Source: Nitrospinota bacterium | GTDB lineage: Bacteria > JADFOP01 > DATKYB01 | Assembly (NCBI GenBank): GCA_035528715.1 | Contig: DATKYB010000024.1 | Span: 1-11,373 of the forward strand | DNA: 11,373 nucleotides | Reading direction: 5' to 3' | Part shown: one piece after another, positions 1 through 7,978 of the stretch | Layout of the letters: each line of letters begins with the position of its first letter | Position numbering within the stretch: the first letter of the stretch is position 1 | Program-made: the position numbers and the translations under genes | The notes under the pieces: generated by a model | What the model saw: the letters and a program-made list of their open reading frames with translations, nothing else | What the model was told of the DNA's origin: nothing | Databases searched by the model: none

Positions 1-734
1 ATGAACTCATAGAGGGAGACATTGTCCCTTTAAAAGATTTTGAAAAAGAGATGTTCTTTGAAGGATGCCTTCCGATTGAAGAACTGGCAAGGAGAGGAGA
101 AAAGGCCCTCGCTTATGGACCCTTGAAACCTGTGGGGCTCAAGGATAAAAATGGCTTAAGACCTTTTGCAGTTGTTCAGTTAAGAAAAGAGAACAAAGAA
201 GGTAAGACCTATAGCATGGTAGGATTTCAAACAAGGCTTACCTATCAAGAGCAAAAAAGGATTTTCAGAATGATTCCTGGTCTAGAGAAGGTAAGATTTC
301 TCCAATACGGGAGTAGGCACCGCAATACATACATCAATTCGCCTCTCATCTTAAATGAGCATTTACAGGTAAAATTTCTTCCTCATATATTTATTGCTGG
401 ACAGCTCACAGGGGTTGAAGGGTATATAGAGTCAGCCTCAATGGGATTGATAGCAGGGATAAATGCTATAAGATTTTTAAGGGGTGATGACCTATTTGTT
501 CCCCCTCCTACGACAGCTATTGGTTCTCTGATAAGATTTATTACAGGAAGCCATTCTTCTCAATTTCAGCCAACGAATATAAATTTTGGTCTATTTCCAA
601 GTTTAAATTCGAACAATATATCAAAATCAAAAAGAAAGATATTTATCGTTGAAAGGGCTATGAAAGATATACAAAAATGGAGTATAATAATAAATAAACA
701 AAATAAGAATACCCTTTTAAAAGTACTAGTTTAA
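1..734 (+). CDS. trmFO: TrmFO, folate/FAD-dependent tRNA (uracil-54-C5)-methyltransferase, 3' part
   Basis: The product methylates U54 in the T-loop of tRNA, using methylenetetrahydrofolate as carbon donor and FAD as reductant; it acts in the cytoplasm. The frame is open from base 3 at the window edge, so the start and the N-terminal FAD-binding Rossmann motif lie outside. The visible 243 residues are roughly the C-terminal half of a family usually about 440 residues long. Recognisable stretches are FFEGCLPIEELARRG, whose Cys (codon at 66-68) matches the conserved catalytic-region cysteine of the family, then GPLKPVGL, GLRPFAVVQLRKEN, the FAD-contacting IAGQLTGVEGYIESA, the PPPTTAIGSL segment and QPTNINFGLFP. 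The last 40 or so residues are Lys/Ile-rich and poorly conserved in the family. The stop codon directly abuts the recombinase start. The first in-frame ATG (51) is internal to the protein and is not a real start. Identification is very secure. Confidence 0.96.
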   Translation, partial: ELIEGDIVPLKDFEKEMFFEGCLPIEELARRGEKALAYGPLKPVGLKDKNGLRPFAVVQLRKENKEGKTYSMVGFQTRLTYQEQKRIFRMIPGLEKVRFLQYGSRHRNTYINSPLILNEHLQVKFLPHIFIAGQLTGVEGYIESASMGLIAGINAIRFLRGDDLFVPPPTTAIGSLIRFITGSHSSQFQPTNINFGLFPSLNSNNISKSKRKIFIVERAMKDIQKWSIIINKQNKNTLLKVLV

Positions 735-1679
735 ATGAAAATCCAATATCTTATAGAAAAATTTAAAAGATTTTTAGATATAGAAAAAAATGTATCCGAG
801 CATACCCTTAGAAATTATATTAGCGATTTAGAACAATTCCGTCAATTTTTAAAGGCCACATCTTTATGTTTAAAAGATACTAAGGGTGATATAGATCTTG
901 AAGACATTGACAAGCTTATTATCAGGTCCTATATGGGATATCTCCATGTTAAAATAGGCAATAGTGGTAAGACAGTAGCAAGAAAATTATCAACCTTAAG
1001 ATCCTTTTTTCAATATCTCATAAGGGAAGGTTATACAGATAAAAATTATCCCAAAATGGTTTCCGCCCCTAAACAGGAAAAAAGGATTCCATCTTTTCTT
1101 TCTGTTGATGACATATATAAATTATTGGAATCTCCCAAAGGCATGAAACCCCTTGTGTTGAGAGATCTGGCAATCTTAGAATTATTTTACGCATCTGGAA
1201 TCAGAATTAGTGAATTGGTGAACCTTGATCTGAAAGATTTAAATTTTCAAGATCGTTTTGTAAAGGTTTTAGGAAAGGGAAGAAAGGAGAGAATTGTTCC
1301 ATTAGGCAGAAAGTCTTCCGAAGCTTTACAGAATTATATCAATATAAGGAATGATTTGATAAAAAAAGGATCTGATGAGAGAGAAAGTATGAGTGCCTTA
1401 TTCCTAAACAATAAGGGAAGAAGAATAACCCCACGTGGTGTTCAAAACATTGTAATGAAATATGTCAGAGATGCAGGATTAAAAAAGAAAATAAGTCCTC
1501 ATACCTTGCGGCATTCCTTTGCTACGCATCTATTGGATGCTGGTGCTGATTTAAGGACTATTCAGGAATTTTTGGGGCATAGTTCTTTATCGACCACCCA
1601 AAAATATACTCATTTAACTACTGACAGATTAATGCAAATATATGATAAAGCACATCCTAGGGCAAGAAAGAAGTCTTGA
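735..1679 (+). CDS. xerC: XerC/XerD-type site-specific tyrosine recombinase
   Basis: This is a tyrosine recombinase of the Xer class, which resolves chromosome dimers at dif together with FtsK. The 314-residue length is normal. Residues 1-100 form the SAM-like core-binding domain ([30 protein letters not shown]). The catalytic domain follows, with R157 in ASGIRISEL, the beta-hairpin lysine region [12 protein letters not shown] (180-191), H256 and R259 in [15 protein letters not shown]282 in [10 protein letters not shown], and nucleophile Y291 in QKYTH. The full catalytic set is present. The ATG begins on the base after the trmFO stop, so translation is probably coupled. Position between trmFO and hslV matches codV in Bacillus and xer genes in Deltaproteobacteria, which argues for a housekeeping Xer and not a phage or integron integrase. 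Sequence alone does not decide between XerC and XerD, so the symbol is tentative. I see no dif site in the window. Confidence 0.93.
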   Translation: MKIQYLIEKFKRFLDIEKNVSEHTLRNYISDLEQFRQFLKATSLCLKDTKGDIDLEDIDKLIIRSYMGYLHVKIGNSGKTVARKLSTLRSFFQYLIREGYTDKNYPKMVSAPKQEKRIPSFLSVDDIYKLLESPKGMKPLVLRDLAILELFYASGIRISELVNLDLKDLNFQDRFVKVLGKGRKERIVPLGRKSSEALQNYINIRNDLIKKGSDERESMSALFLNNKGRRITPRGVQNIVMKYVRDAGLKKKISPHTLRHSFATHLLDAGADLRTIQEFLGHSSLSTTQKYTHLTTDRLMQIYDKAHPRARKKS

Positions 1680-1685
1680 TTTTAT

Positions 1686-1691
1686 GAGGAG
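1686..1691 (+). promoter_or_regulatory. Shine-Dalgarno site that decides the hslV start
   Basis: GAGGAG lies 7 bases before the ATG at 1699. It favours that start over the in-frame ATGs at 1642 (inside the recombinase gene) and 1684 (which overlaps this site). Confidence 0.75.
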
Positions 1692-1698
1692 AAAAAAG

Positions 1699-2235
1699 AT
1701 GGACCTAAGATTTCGATCCACCACAATATTATGTGTCAGACACAAAAATAAGGTTGTCATGGCCGGTGATGGACAGGTCAGTTTTGGTAATACCGTGATG
1801 AAACATATGGCAAGGAAAGTAAGGAGAATGTATAATGATAAGATATTAGCTGGATTTGCAGGTGCTGCTGCAGATGCCTTTGCTCTTTTTGGTAGATTTG
1901 AAAGCAAACTTGAGCAGTATCATGGTAATCTTAACAGAGCTGCTGTGGAGTTGGCCAAGGACTGGAGGATGGATAAGGTATTGCGGAGATTAGAGGCCCT
2001 ATTGGTAGTAGCGGATAAGGAAAGTTCTTTACTCTTATCAGGAACAGGGGAAATCATAGAACCTGATGATGGTATTATTGGTATCGGTTCTGGTGGACCT
2101 TATGCTTTGGCCGCAGCAAAGGCTTTAGTTGCCTATTCGAATTTAGAAACCAGAGAGATAGTGAAAAAAGCTATGGAAATTGCAGCCTCGATATGTGTTT
2201 TCACAAATGATAATATCGTGGTTGAAGAGCTTTAA
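1699..2235 (+). CDS. hslV: HslV (ClpQ), peptidase subunit of the ATP-dependent HslVU protease
   Basis: HslV forms the proteolytic double ring of the cytoplasmic HslUV protease and is an N-terminal threonine hydrolase of the proteasome beta fold. With the start at 1699 the protein has 178 residues, the usual length. It begins [13 protein letters not shown]; the first Thr of the TT pair (residue 8) aligns with mature Thr1 of the E. coli enzyme, so a 7-residue propeptide is expected. Other family landmarks are [13 protein letters not shown] (23-35), with lysines 35 and 40 corresponding to mature K28 and K33, [16 protein letters not shown] (46-61), [10 protein letters not shown] (81-90), [20 protein letters not shown] (121-140) and the acidic C-terminus VVEEL. 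An in-frame ATG at 1642 would give 197 residues but overlaps xer by 38 bp and lacks a ribosome site. HslU follows at once, as expected for partners. Confidence 0.95.
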   Translation: MDLRFRSTTILCVRHKNKVVMAGDGQVSFGNTVMKHMARKVRRMYNDKILAGFAGAAADAFALFGRFESKLEQYHGNLNRAAVELAKDWRMDKVLRRLEALLVVADKESSLLLSGTGEIIEPDDGIIGIGSGGPYALAAAKALVAYSNLETREIVKKAMEIAASICVFTNDNIVVEEL

Positions 2236-2240
2236 AATAT

Positions 2241-2244
2241 GGAG
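2241..2244 (+). promoter_or_regulatory. Shine-Dalgarno site supporting the second hslU start
   Basis: GGAG stands 6 bases before the ATG at 2251, whereas the upstream in-frame ATG at 2239 overlaps this element and has only a distant GAAGAG. It favours a start at 2251. Confidence 0.55.
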
Positions 2245-2250
2245 CAACCG

Positions 2251-3612
2251 ATGAAGAAATTAACGCCTCGAGAGATTGTAAAAGAACTGGATAAGTATAT
2301 TATTGGTCAGAAAGAGGCTAAGAGAGCATCAGCGATTGCTTTAAGAAACAGGTGGAGAAGACAGCAACTTCAGCCAGAATTGAGAGATGAAGTAGCCCCG
2401 AAAAATATTATTATGATAGGTCCAACGGGGGTTGGAAAGACAGAAATAGCAAGAAGATTATCAAAATTAGATTCTTCCCCTTTTCTAAAGATTGAAGCAT
2501 CCAAGTTTACAGAGGTGGGTTATGTAGGTCGAGATGTTGAGTCGATAATCAGGGATTTAACCGAATTGTCAAAAAATATGGTATTAGATGAGAAGACAAG
2601 TGAGGTAGAGGACAAGGCCACAAAAGCTGCAGAGGAAAGGATTCTAGACTTATTATTACCACTTCCCAAAACACATCATAAAAAAGGTGATATTGAGAAA
2701 GAAGAACTGGATGATTTAGGAAAAGAGCATTATCAAAATACGAGAGAAAAATTTAAGAAATACTTAAGAGAAGGAAAATTTGATGATAGATTTGTAGAGA
2801 TAGACATTCAGGAGAAGATGGTACCTGTGATTGAGGTTCTCTCTGGGTCTGGACTGGAGGAGATGGATATAAATATCAAAGACATGTTTGGGAGCCTCCT
2901 CCCTCAGAAGAAGAAGAGAAGAAAGGAAAAAGTTCCGGAGGCTTTAAGAATATTCAAACAGGAAGAGGCACAAAAGCTAATCGATATGGGCAAGGTGATT
3001 AAGGAGGCTATAAACAGAATAGAACAATCAGGCATTGTTTTTTTAGATGAAATTGATAAAATAGCAGGGAGAGAAGGCACTCATGGCCCAGATGTTTCTA
3101 GGGAAGGCGTGCAGAGGGACCTTTTACCAATTATAGAAGGCAGTAGAGTTAGCACAAAGTACGGGATGGTGAAAACAGACCACATTCTCTTTATCGCGGC
3201 CGGTGCTTTTCATGTCTCTAAGCCTTCTGATCTTATTCCTGAAATGCAGGGAAGATTTCCCATAAGGGTTGAGCTTGATTCCCTCGGAAAAGAAGAGTTT
3301 ATAAAAATTCTTACAGAGCCCCAAAATGCTCTTATAAAGCAGTATACCGCCCTTTTAGAGACAGAGGATATCAAAATAGAATTTACTGATGAAGCGATTT
3401 CAGAAATAGCAGGATTAGCAGCGTTGGTAAATGATAGATCTGAGAATATTGGTGCGAGGAGACTGCATACTATTATGGAGAAACTATTAGATGAGATATC
3501 TTTTGATGCCCCAGATCTCGAAATAAAAGAAATAGAAATAGATGCCAAGTATGTTAGAGAAAAACTGGATAAGGTTATAAAGGATGAAGATTTAAGCAGA
3601 TATATTTTGTAA
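2251..3612 (+). CDS. hslU: HslU (ClpY), ATPase/unfoldase subunit of the HslVU protease
   Basis: HslU is the AAA+ hexamer that unfolds substrates and feeds them into HslV. Residue numbers here count from the ATG at 2251 (453 residues, a normal length). The protein opens [20 protein letters not shown], with Walker A GPTGVGKT at 57-64 and the pore loop GYVG at 90-93. An intermediate (I) domain rich in Lys and Glu covers about 106-241. Walker B IVFLDE spans 262-267, an arginine lies in [10 protein letters not shown] (near 335), and the sensor-2 segment IGARRLHT sits at 400-407. The C-terminal tail DEDLSRYIL is the conserved peptide that docks into HslV and activates it. The alternative ATG at 2239 adds four residues (457 in all) and leaves 3 bp after the hslV stop. 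I prefer 2251 because of the GGAG site and because relatives begin just before TPRE. Confidence 0.96.
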   Translation: MKKLTPREIVKELDKYIIGQKEAKRASAIALRNRWRRQQLQPELRDEVAPKNIIMIGPTGVGKTEIARRLSKLDSSPFLKIEASKFTEVGYVGRDVESIIRDLTELSKNMVLDEKTSEVEDKATKAAEERILDLLLPLPKTHHKKGDIEKEELDDLGKEHYQNTREKFKKYLREGKFDDRFVEIDIQEKMVPVIEVLSGSGLEEMDINIKDMFGSLLPQKKKRRKEKVPEALRIFKQEEAQKLIDMGKVIKEAINRIEQSGIVFLDEIDKIAGREGTHGPDVSREGVQRDLLPIIEGSRVSTKYGMVKTDHILFIAAGAFHVSKPSDLIPEMQGRFPIRVELDSLGKEEFIKILTEPQNALIKQYTALLETEDIKIEFTDEAISEIAGLAALVNDRSENIGARRLHTIMEKLLDEISFDAPDLEIKEIEIDAKYVREKLDKVIKDEDLSRYIL

Positions 3613-3619
3613 TAAGAAA

Positions 3620-4519
3620 ATGACAAAAGAGAGAAAAAAATATACACCAGTCGAAAAGGCAAACATCTTGATAGAGGCTTTTCCCTATATTAAGAGATTC
3701 TATGGCAAGACCATTGTCATAAAATTTGGTGGGAGTGCCATGATTAATGAAAGTCTTAAAAAATCCTTTGCCCTTGATATTATCTTAATGAAGTATATTG
3801 GGATAGCTCCAGTGATTGTTCATGGGGGTGGTCCAAAAATAACCGAGGTGATGAAAAAGATGGGAAAGGAGCCAAATTTTATTGAGGGGCAAAGAATAAC
3901 CGATAGCGAAACCATGGATATCGTAGAGATGGTGCTTGGAGGAATTGTGAATAAACAAATAGTGGCATTAATTAACCATCATGGAGGTAGGGCAGTCGGC
4001 TTGACGGGAAAGGATGGTCAATTCATCAAGGCTAAAAAATTAAATTTTAAAAGGTTATCTGAGGAAACAGGAACTCCTGAAATAATAGATATTGGCATGG
4101 TTGGAGAAGTAGAGTCCATTAATCCTGAAATAGTAAAGATCTTAAAAGAAGGAGATTTTATACCCGTGATTGCACCAATTGGGATAGGGGAACATGGTGA
4201 GACATATAATATCAATGCCGATCATGTTGCATCAAGAGTAGCATCTGCATTGCATGCAGAAAAACTTATTTTATTAACAGATGAAGTGGGAATTATAGGA
4301 AAAGATAAATCTTTACTCCCTACTCTCAACAGTAAAGAAGTCAATAATCTCATTCAAAAAAAGGTTATAAAGGGGGGTATGCTTCCTAAGGTAGCGGCTT
4401 GTCTTGATGCTTTGGATTCCCATGTGTCAAAGACTCATATTATTGATGGAAGAGTTAATCATGCCATCTTGCTAGAAATGTTTACTGACGAAGGAGTGGG
4501 AACAGAAATCGTAAATTAG
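3620..4519 (+). CDS. argB: N-acetylglutamate kinase
   Basis: ArgB phosphorylates N-acetyl-L-glutamate with ATP, the second step of arginine synthesis. The 299 residues carry the amino-acid kinase fold. [10 protein letters not shown] (32-41) contains nucleotide-site K35, HGGGP (68-72) is the glycine loop, QRIT (91-94) contains the substrate-binding arginine, NINAD (197-201) holds the substrate-site asparagine, and GGMLPKV (252-258) contains catalytic K257. A helix before the kinase core ([17 protein letters not shown], 11-27) and the C-terminal GVGTEI are hallmarks of hexameric, arginine-inhibited enzymes such as those of Thermotoga and Pseudomonas, so feedback inhibition by arginine is likely (inference). 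The gene starts 7 bp after hslU with only a weak ribosome site, consistent with readthrough from the protease genes. The length fits the arginine-sensitive class, which is longer than the roughly 258-residue E. coli enzyme. Confidence 0.96.
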   Translation: MTKERKKYTPVEKANILIEAFPYIKRFYGKTIVIKFGGSAMINESLKKSFALDIILMKYIGIAPVIVHGGGPKITEVMKKMGKEPNFIEGQRITDSETMDIVEMVLGGIVNKQIVALINHHGGRAVGLTGKDGQFIKAKKLNFKRLSEETGTPEIIDIGMVGEVESINPEIVKILKEGDFIPVIAPIGIGEHGETYNINADHVASRVASALHAEKLILLTDEVGIIGKDKSLLPTLNSKEVNNLIQKKVIKGGMLPKVAACLDALDSHVSKTHIIDGRVNHAILLEMFTDEGVGTEIVN

Positions 4520-4578
4520 TCACTTCAACCTTTTGAATAACTCTCTCCTTTAATTCTTTTATTTCCATTTTTTATTTC

Positions 4579-4615
4579 TTTATTGATTTAAAATTCAATT
4601 TTATGATAACATAAT
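4579..4615 (+). promoter_or_regulatory. Possible promoter for argDFG
   Basis: A TATGAT hexamer (4602-4607; five of six to the -10 consensus) lies in the only sizeable gap of the cluster. The element 17 bp upstream, TTTATT (4579-4584), is a weak -35; the better TTGATT at 4583-4588 is only 13 bp away. Transcription would start near 4613-4615, leaving a short leader. The ARG-box-like site falls between the two elements. The match is weak and the region is AT-rich. Confidence 0.3.
4582..4599. promoter_or_regulatory. ARG-box-like operator (ArgR/AhrC-type site) before argD
   Basis: The core TGATTTAAAATTCA (4584-4597) differs at one position from the ARG-box core TGAATWWWWATTCA, and the flanking W/N positions of the 18-bp consensus also fit. 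It is the best palindrome in the argB-argD gap and lies just upstream of a -10-like TATGAT, where a bound repressor would block transcription. A degenerate second half-site (TGAT at 4604-4607) begins 20 bp further on, near the one-turn-pair spacing of tandem ARG boxes. The gap is very AT-rich, which raises the chance of a false match, and no argR gene is in the window to confirm a regulator. Confidence 0.5.
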
Positions 4616-4624
4616 ATTTTTTTA

Positions 4625-5836
4625 ATGAGGCGTTTACCCTTGGATACCAATAATATAATTAAAAATTCATTAAGATATTTGGTTAATAATTACTTCCGTT
4701 TTCCAATTGTATTAGTTAGAGGAGAGGGATGCAAAGTATGGGATGTGGACGGTAAGGAATATATAGATTTTGCAAGTGGTCTGGGGACAACTAACTTAGG
4801 ACACTGTCATCCCAAGATTATTGAGGCTGTCAAGGATCAAGTAGAGACTTTGATCCATATAAGTAATTTTTATCATATCGTTCCCCAGGTAGAGATGGCT
4901 ATGCTATTAGTTGAAAATTCCTTTGCTGACAGAGTCTTTTTTTGCAATAGTGGTGCGGAGGCAAATGAAGCAGCTATAAAATTGGCAAGAAAGTATTCTA
5001 GGGATAGATATGGAGACCAGAGATACGAGGTTATCTCCACAAGAGGTTCTTTTCATGGAAGGACAATTGCTTCTCTATCCGCTACGTGTCAAGAAAAGCT
5101 TTGGAAAGGGTTTGAACCCATGCTTGTTGGTTTTCAATATGTTCCTTTTGATAACATTGAAGAGACAGAGAAAACAATATCTGATAAGACATGTGCTATT
5201 ATCGTTGAACCGATTCAAGGAGAAGGAGGGGTCAATATTCCTTCAGAAGGATATTTGAAGAAGCTGAGGGGTTTATGTGACAAGAATAATCTTTTGCTCA
5301 TCCTTGATGAGGTCCAAACAGGAATGGGGAGAACAGGAAAATTGTTTGCGTATGAACATGAGAACGTTTCTCCCGATATAATGACATTGGCCAAATCTTT
5401 AGGTGGAGGACTGCCTATTGGTGCTATGCTTGCCACGAATGATGTAGCTGAGACATTTACCCCTGGAAGCCACGGATCAACCTTTGGTGGAAATCCTTTA
5501 TCTTGTGCTGCAGGTATGGCAGCTCTAAAGGTCATCTTAGAGGAAAATCTTCTTGAGAACAGTAGTAAAGTCGGGAACTACTTTATCGACAGACTTAAAG
5601 GTTTGCAAATGAAATATGATTTCATAAAAGACCTGAGAGGTAGGGGGCTGATGATAGGAATGGAGATTGACTTTGAAGGGAAAAAAATAGTTGAGTTGTG
5701 TGCAGAGAAGGGGTTTATTATAAATTGTACAATGGAAAGAATATTAAGATTTCTCCCCCCTTTAATGATTGGTGAAAAAGAAGTCGATTTATTAATTGAT
5801 ATGCTCAATGAAATTTTCAAGGGTTTAAAATCATGA
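4625..5836 (+). CDS. argD: Acetylornithine aminotransferase
   Basis: ArgD is a PLP enzyme of the class-III aminotransferases that converts N-acetylglutamate semialdehyde to N-acetylornithine, using glutamate; in many bacteria it also serves as succinyldiaminopimelate aminotransferase. From the ATG at 4625 it has 403 residues. Visible motifs are RGEGCKVWDVDGKEYIDF (32-49), NLGHCHPK (57-64), the phosphate-binding NSGAEANEAAIKLAR (108-122), FHGRT (143-147), EPIQGEGG (195-202), LDEVQTGMGRTG (227-238) with D228 contacting the PLP ring nitrogen, the Schiff-base lysine K257 in TLAKSLGGG, and STFGGNP (285-291). The ATG has no ribosome site. An in-frame TTG at 4640, preceded by GAGG at 4627-4630, would give a product beginning MDTNNIIKNSL, which resembles typical ArgD N-termini and may be the true start. 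The stop overlaps the argF start by 4 bp. Confidence 0.95.
   Translation: MRRLPLDTNNIIKNSLRYLVNNYFRFPIVLVRGEGCKVWDVDGKEYIDFASGLGTTNLGHCHPKIIEAVKDQVETLIHISNFYHIVPQVEMAMLLVENSFADRVFFCNSGAEANEAAIKLARKYSRDRYGDQRYEVISTRGSFHGRTIASLSATCQEKLWKGFEPMLVGFQYVPFDNIEETEKTISDKTCAIIVEPIQGEGGVNIPSEGYLKKLRGLCDKNNLLLILDEVQTGMGRTGKLFAYEHENVSPDIMTLAKSLGGGLPIGAMLATNDVAETFTPGSHGSTFGGNPLSCAAGMAALKVILEENLLENSSKVGNYFIDRLKGLQMKYDFIKDLRGRGLMIGMEIDFEGKKIVELCAEKGFIINCTMERILRFLPPLMIGEKEVDLLIDMLNEIFKGLKS
4627..4630 (+). promoter_or_regulatory. Possible Shine-Dalgarno site for a TTG start of argD
   Basis: GAGG lies 9 bases before the in-frame TTG at 4640. No purine-rich element precedes the ATG at 4625, whose upstream bases are nearly all A and T. 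The site therefore favours the TTG start. Confidence 0.4.
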
Positions 5837-6753
5837 AAAAAGACTTGTTATCCTTAACTAATTTAGAAAAAGAAGAAATTGAAGAAATTTTAGAGAGAGC
5901 CTCTGTTCTCAAGGATAACCTTAAAAAAGGTATATCCTATAGACCCTTAGAAGGAAGGATATTAGGTCTAATATTTCAGAAACCTTCGACAAGGACGAGG
6001 GTCTCCTTTGAGGCAGGTATGTATCAACTTGGGGGAACAGTCATATTTTTGAATACTGATGAGCTTCAGCTATCCAGAGGAGAGGGTATCAAGGATTCTG
6101 CTATGGTTCTATCAAGATATCTTGACGGCCTTGTGATTAGGACATATTCTCAAGAAAAATTGGAAGAATTTGCTCATCATGCTACCATACCTGTAATTAA
6201 TGGGCTTACGGATCTTCTTCATCCCTGTCAGATATTATCTGATATTTTTACTATAAAAGAGAAGCGAGGGGGCTATCGAGGAATTAAAGTCGCATACGTA
6301 GGGGATGGTAATAATGTTGCCAACTCCTGGTTATATGGTGCTTCCAAGTTAGGTATAAATCTCTCTATTGCTTCTCCGAAAGGATATCAACCCAATAAGG
6401 AGATTTTAAAGACAGCTATAAGCCTAGCTTATGAGAGCGGTGCGAGAATAGACCTTTTTGAAGACCCATTCAAGGCTGTGAATGATGCTGATATCATATA
6501 TACTGATGTATGGACAAGCATGGGACAGGAAAAAGAGTATCAAAAAAGAAAAAAGATCTTTAGAGACTATCAAATAAACAAAAAATTAGTCGATGCTGCC
6601 AAAAAAGAGGTCTTGGTAATGCATTGTATGCCTGTACATAGGGAAGAAGAGATTACTTCAGAGGTTATGGACGGACCCATGTCTATTATCATTGAGCAGT
6701 CAGAGAATCGTCTTCATACACAGAAAGCTATATTAGAAATTCTATTAGCTTAG
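5833..6753 (+). CDS. argF: Ornithine carbamoyltransferase
   Basis: ArgF transfers the carbamoyl group of carbamoyl phosphate to ornithine, giving citrulline. The 306-residue length is normal for the anabolic cytoplasmic trimer. The carbamoyl-phosphate motif STRTR occupies 52-56, in FQKPSTRTRVSFEAG. HPCQ (130-133), which also contacts carbamoyl phosphate, follows NGLTDLL. The ornithine loop DVWTSMGQE (225-233) and the catalytic-cysteine segment HCMPVHR (264-270; often HCLP in relatives) come next, then ENRLHTQKA (291-299). The SMG loop and HCxP motif argue for true ornithine as substrate and against acetylornithine or aspartate. The ATG overlaps the argD stop as ATGA, which implies translational coupling, and argG follows 16 bp downstream. 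Confidence 0.96.
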   Translation: MKKDLLSLTNLEKEEIEEILERASVLKDNLKKGISYRPLEGRILGLIFQKPSTRTRVSFEAGMYQLGGTVIFLNTDELQLSRGEGIKDSAMVLSRYLDGLVIRTYSQEKLEEFAHHATIPVINGLTDLLHPCQILSDIFTIKEKRGGYRGIKVAYVGDGNNVANSWLYGASKLGINLSIASPKGYQPNKEILKTAISLAYESGARIDLFEDPFKAVNDADIIYTDVWTSMGQEKEYQKRKKIFRDYQINKKLVDAAKKEVLVMHCMPVHREEEITSEVMDGPMSIIIEQSENRLHTQKAILEILLA

Positions 6754-6757
6754 AGAT

Positions 6758-6762
6758 GGAGG
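6758..6762 (+). promoter_or_regulatory. Strong Shine-Dalgarno site for argG
   Basis: GGAGG stands 7 bases before the argG ATG at 6770. It is the best ribosome site in the window, in contrast with the weak sites of argB and argD. Confidence 0.75.
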
Positions 6763-6769
6763 ATGATCT

Positions 6770-7978
6770 ATGAATCATTTGCCAAAAAAGATTGTATTGG
6801 CCTACTCCGGGGGATTAGACACGTCTGTAATCATTAAGTGGTTATTGGAGAATTACAAATCAGAGATTATTGCGTTTGTGGCTGACCTCGGGCAGAAAGA
6901 GGATCTGAAAGAGATTAAGAATAAAGCGCTTGCTACAGGAGCAAAAAATGTTTATGTTGAAGACCTCAAAGAGGAATTCGTAAGAGACTATATCTTCAAA
7001 GCCCTGAAAGCAAATGCTATCTACGAAGGAACCTATCTCTTAGGCACATCTTTAGCCAGACCACTTATTGCAAAAAAACAGATAGAGATAGCGGATAAAG
7101 AGGGAGCAGATGCTGTTGCTCACGGTGCAACAGGAAAAGGAAACGATCAGGTTAGATTCGAATTGACTTACAAGTCTTTAAACCCTGAAATAAAGATAAT
7201 CGCACCATGGAGAGAGTGGGAATTCGATTCGAGGGAGTCTTTAATAGCCTATGCAAAAAAACATTCAATACCAGTACCTGTTACGGCAGAAAAGCCCTAT
7301 AGTAGTGATGAAAATCTATTCCATATAAGCTATGAAGGGGGTGTTTTAGAGGATCCTTGGTTAGAACCAAAGGAAGATATGTTTAAATTGACCACTTCTC
7401 CTGAACAAGCGCCAGATAGTCCGGTATATCTCGAGATAGATTTCGAGAAAGGAATACCTGTAGCAATAGACGGAAAGAAAAATAGCCCAGCAAAACTTTT
7501 AGAGAAATTGAATAAGACCGGTGGCCAACATGGAATAGGAAGGATTGATATCGTAGAGAATAGATTTGTGGGAATAAAGTCAAGGGGAGTCTATGAGACA
7601 CCTGGTGGTACGATTCTCCACATCGCTCATAGAGCCATAGAATCAATAACTATGGATAGAGAGGTTATGCATATAAGAGACTCTCTCATTCCGAAGTATT
7701 CAGAATTAATATACTACGGTTTTTGGTTTTCACCGGAGATGGAGATGTTGCAAAAGACTATTGATGAGTCCCAGTTGAATGTTACAGGGAAAGTGAGAGT
7801 CAAATTATATAAAGGAAACTGTATTGTTACAGGGAGAAAATCTGAACAATCCCTTTATAGTCAAAAATTAGCTACCTTTGAGAAGGAAGAAGTCTATAAT
7901 CAAAAGGATGCTGGAGGATTTATCAATCTTAATGCTCTTCGCCTTAAGATGAGAGCCCTGCTGAAAAGAAAGACTTAA
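6770..7978 (+). CDS. argG: Argininosuccinate synthase
   Basis: ArgG joins citrulline and aspartate with ATP to make argininosuccinate, the penultimate step of arginine synthesis; it is a cytoplasmic tetramer. The 402 residues match the common bacterial type of about 400, not the longer E. coli type. The ATP pyrophosphatase P-loop AYSGGLDTS is at 11-19. [17 protein letters not shown] (86-102) and [14 protein letters not shown] (118-131) form the citrulline/aspartate site; IAPWREW (144-150), PYSSDENL (176-183), EDPW (194-197) and the C-terminal-domain [13 protein letters not shown] (271-283) are all typical. The start is fixed by a GGAGG site. The product would need argininosuccinate lyase (ArgH) to finish the pathway, and that gene is not downstream here. 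Confidence 0.97.
   Translation: MNHLPKKIVLAYSGGLDTSVIIKWLLENYKSEIIAFVADLGQKEDLKEIKNKALATGAKNVYVEDLKEEFVRDYIFKALKANAIYEGTYLLGTSLARPLIAKKQIEIADKEGADAVAHGATGKGNDQVRFELTYKSLNPEIKIIAPWREWEFDSRESLIAYAKKHSIPVPVTAEKPYSSDENLFHISYEGGVLEDPWLEPKEDMFKLTTSPEQAPDSPVYLEIDFEKGIPVAIDGKKNSPAKLLEKLNKTGGQHGIGRIDIVENRFVGIKSRGVYETPGGTILHIAHRAIESITMDREVMHIRDSLIPKYSELIYYGFWFSPEMEMLQKTIDESQLNVTGKVRVKLYKGNCIVTGRKSEQSLYSQKLATFEKEEVYNQKDAGGFINLNALRLKMRALLKRKT

Larger units (their letters stand above)
4520..4624. other. argB-argD intergenic region
   Basis: This 105-bp stretch is the longest non-coding gap in the window and is markedly richer in A and T than the flanking genes. It contains a pyrimidine run (4541-4551), the ARG-box-like site and the -10-like element. 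I find no stem followed by a T-run that would act as an intrinsic terminator for argB, so some readthrough from hslU-argB into argD is plausible. Confidence 0.7.

Noticed and set aside
1-12. ATG-AAC-TCA-TAG at the window edge
   Set aside because: A three-codon frame out of register with the trmFO frame, which is open from base 3.
1642-1698. N-terminally extended HslV from the ATG at 1642
   Set aside because: It would overlap the xer reading frame by 38 bp, lacks a ribosome site, and exceeds the normal family length.
3210-3662. 150-codon frame on the - strand over hslU/argB
   Set aside because: Ser/Ile/Leu-rich antisense shadow of strongly conserved coding sequence with no recognisable domain.
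4561-4578. Possible second ARG box upstream of the main one
   Set aside because: Only about nine of 14 core positions match and the conserved G and C are missing; the A/T content explains the matches.
4608-4617. AACATAATAT resembles part of the XerD arm of dif, in a genome region with a xer gene
   Set aside because: The second arm and the central palindrome of a dif site do not follow; the match lies in an AT-rich promoter region and is most likely chance.
5215-5535. 106-codon frame on the - strand over argD
   Set aside because: Antisense shadow of the conserved PLP-binding region; no ribosome site and no family resemblance.
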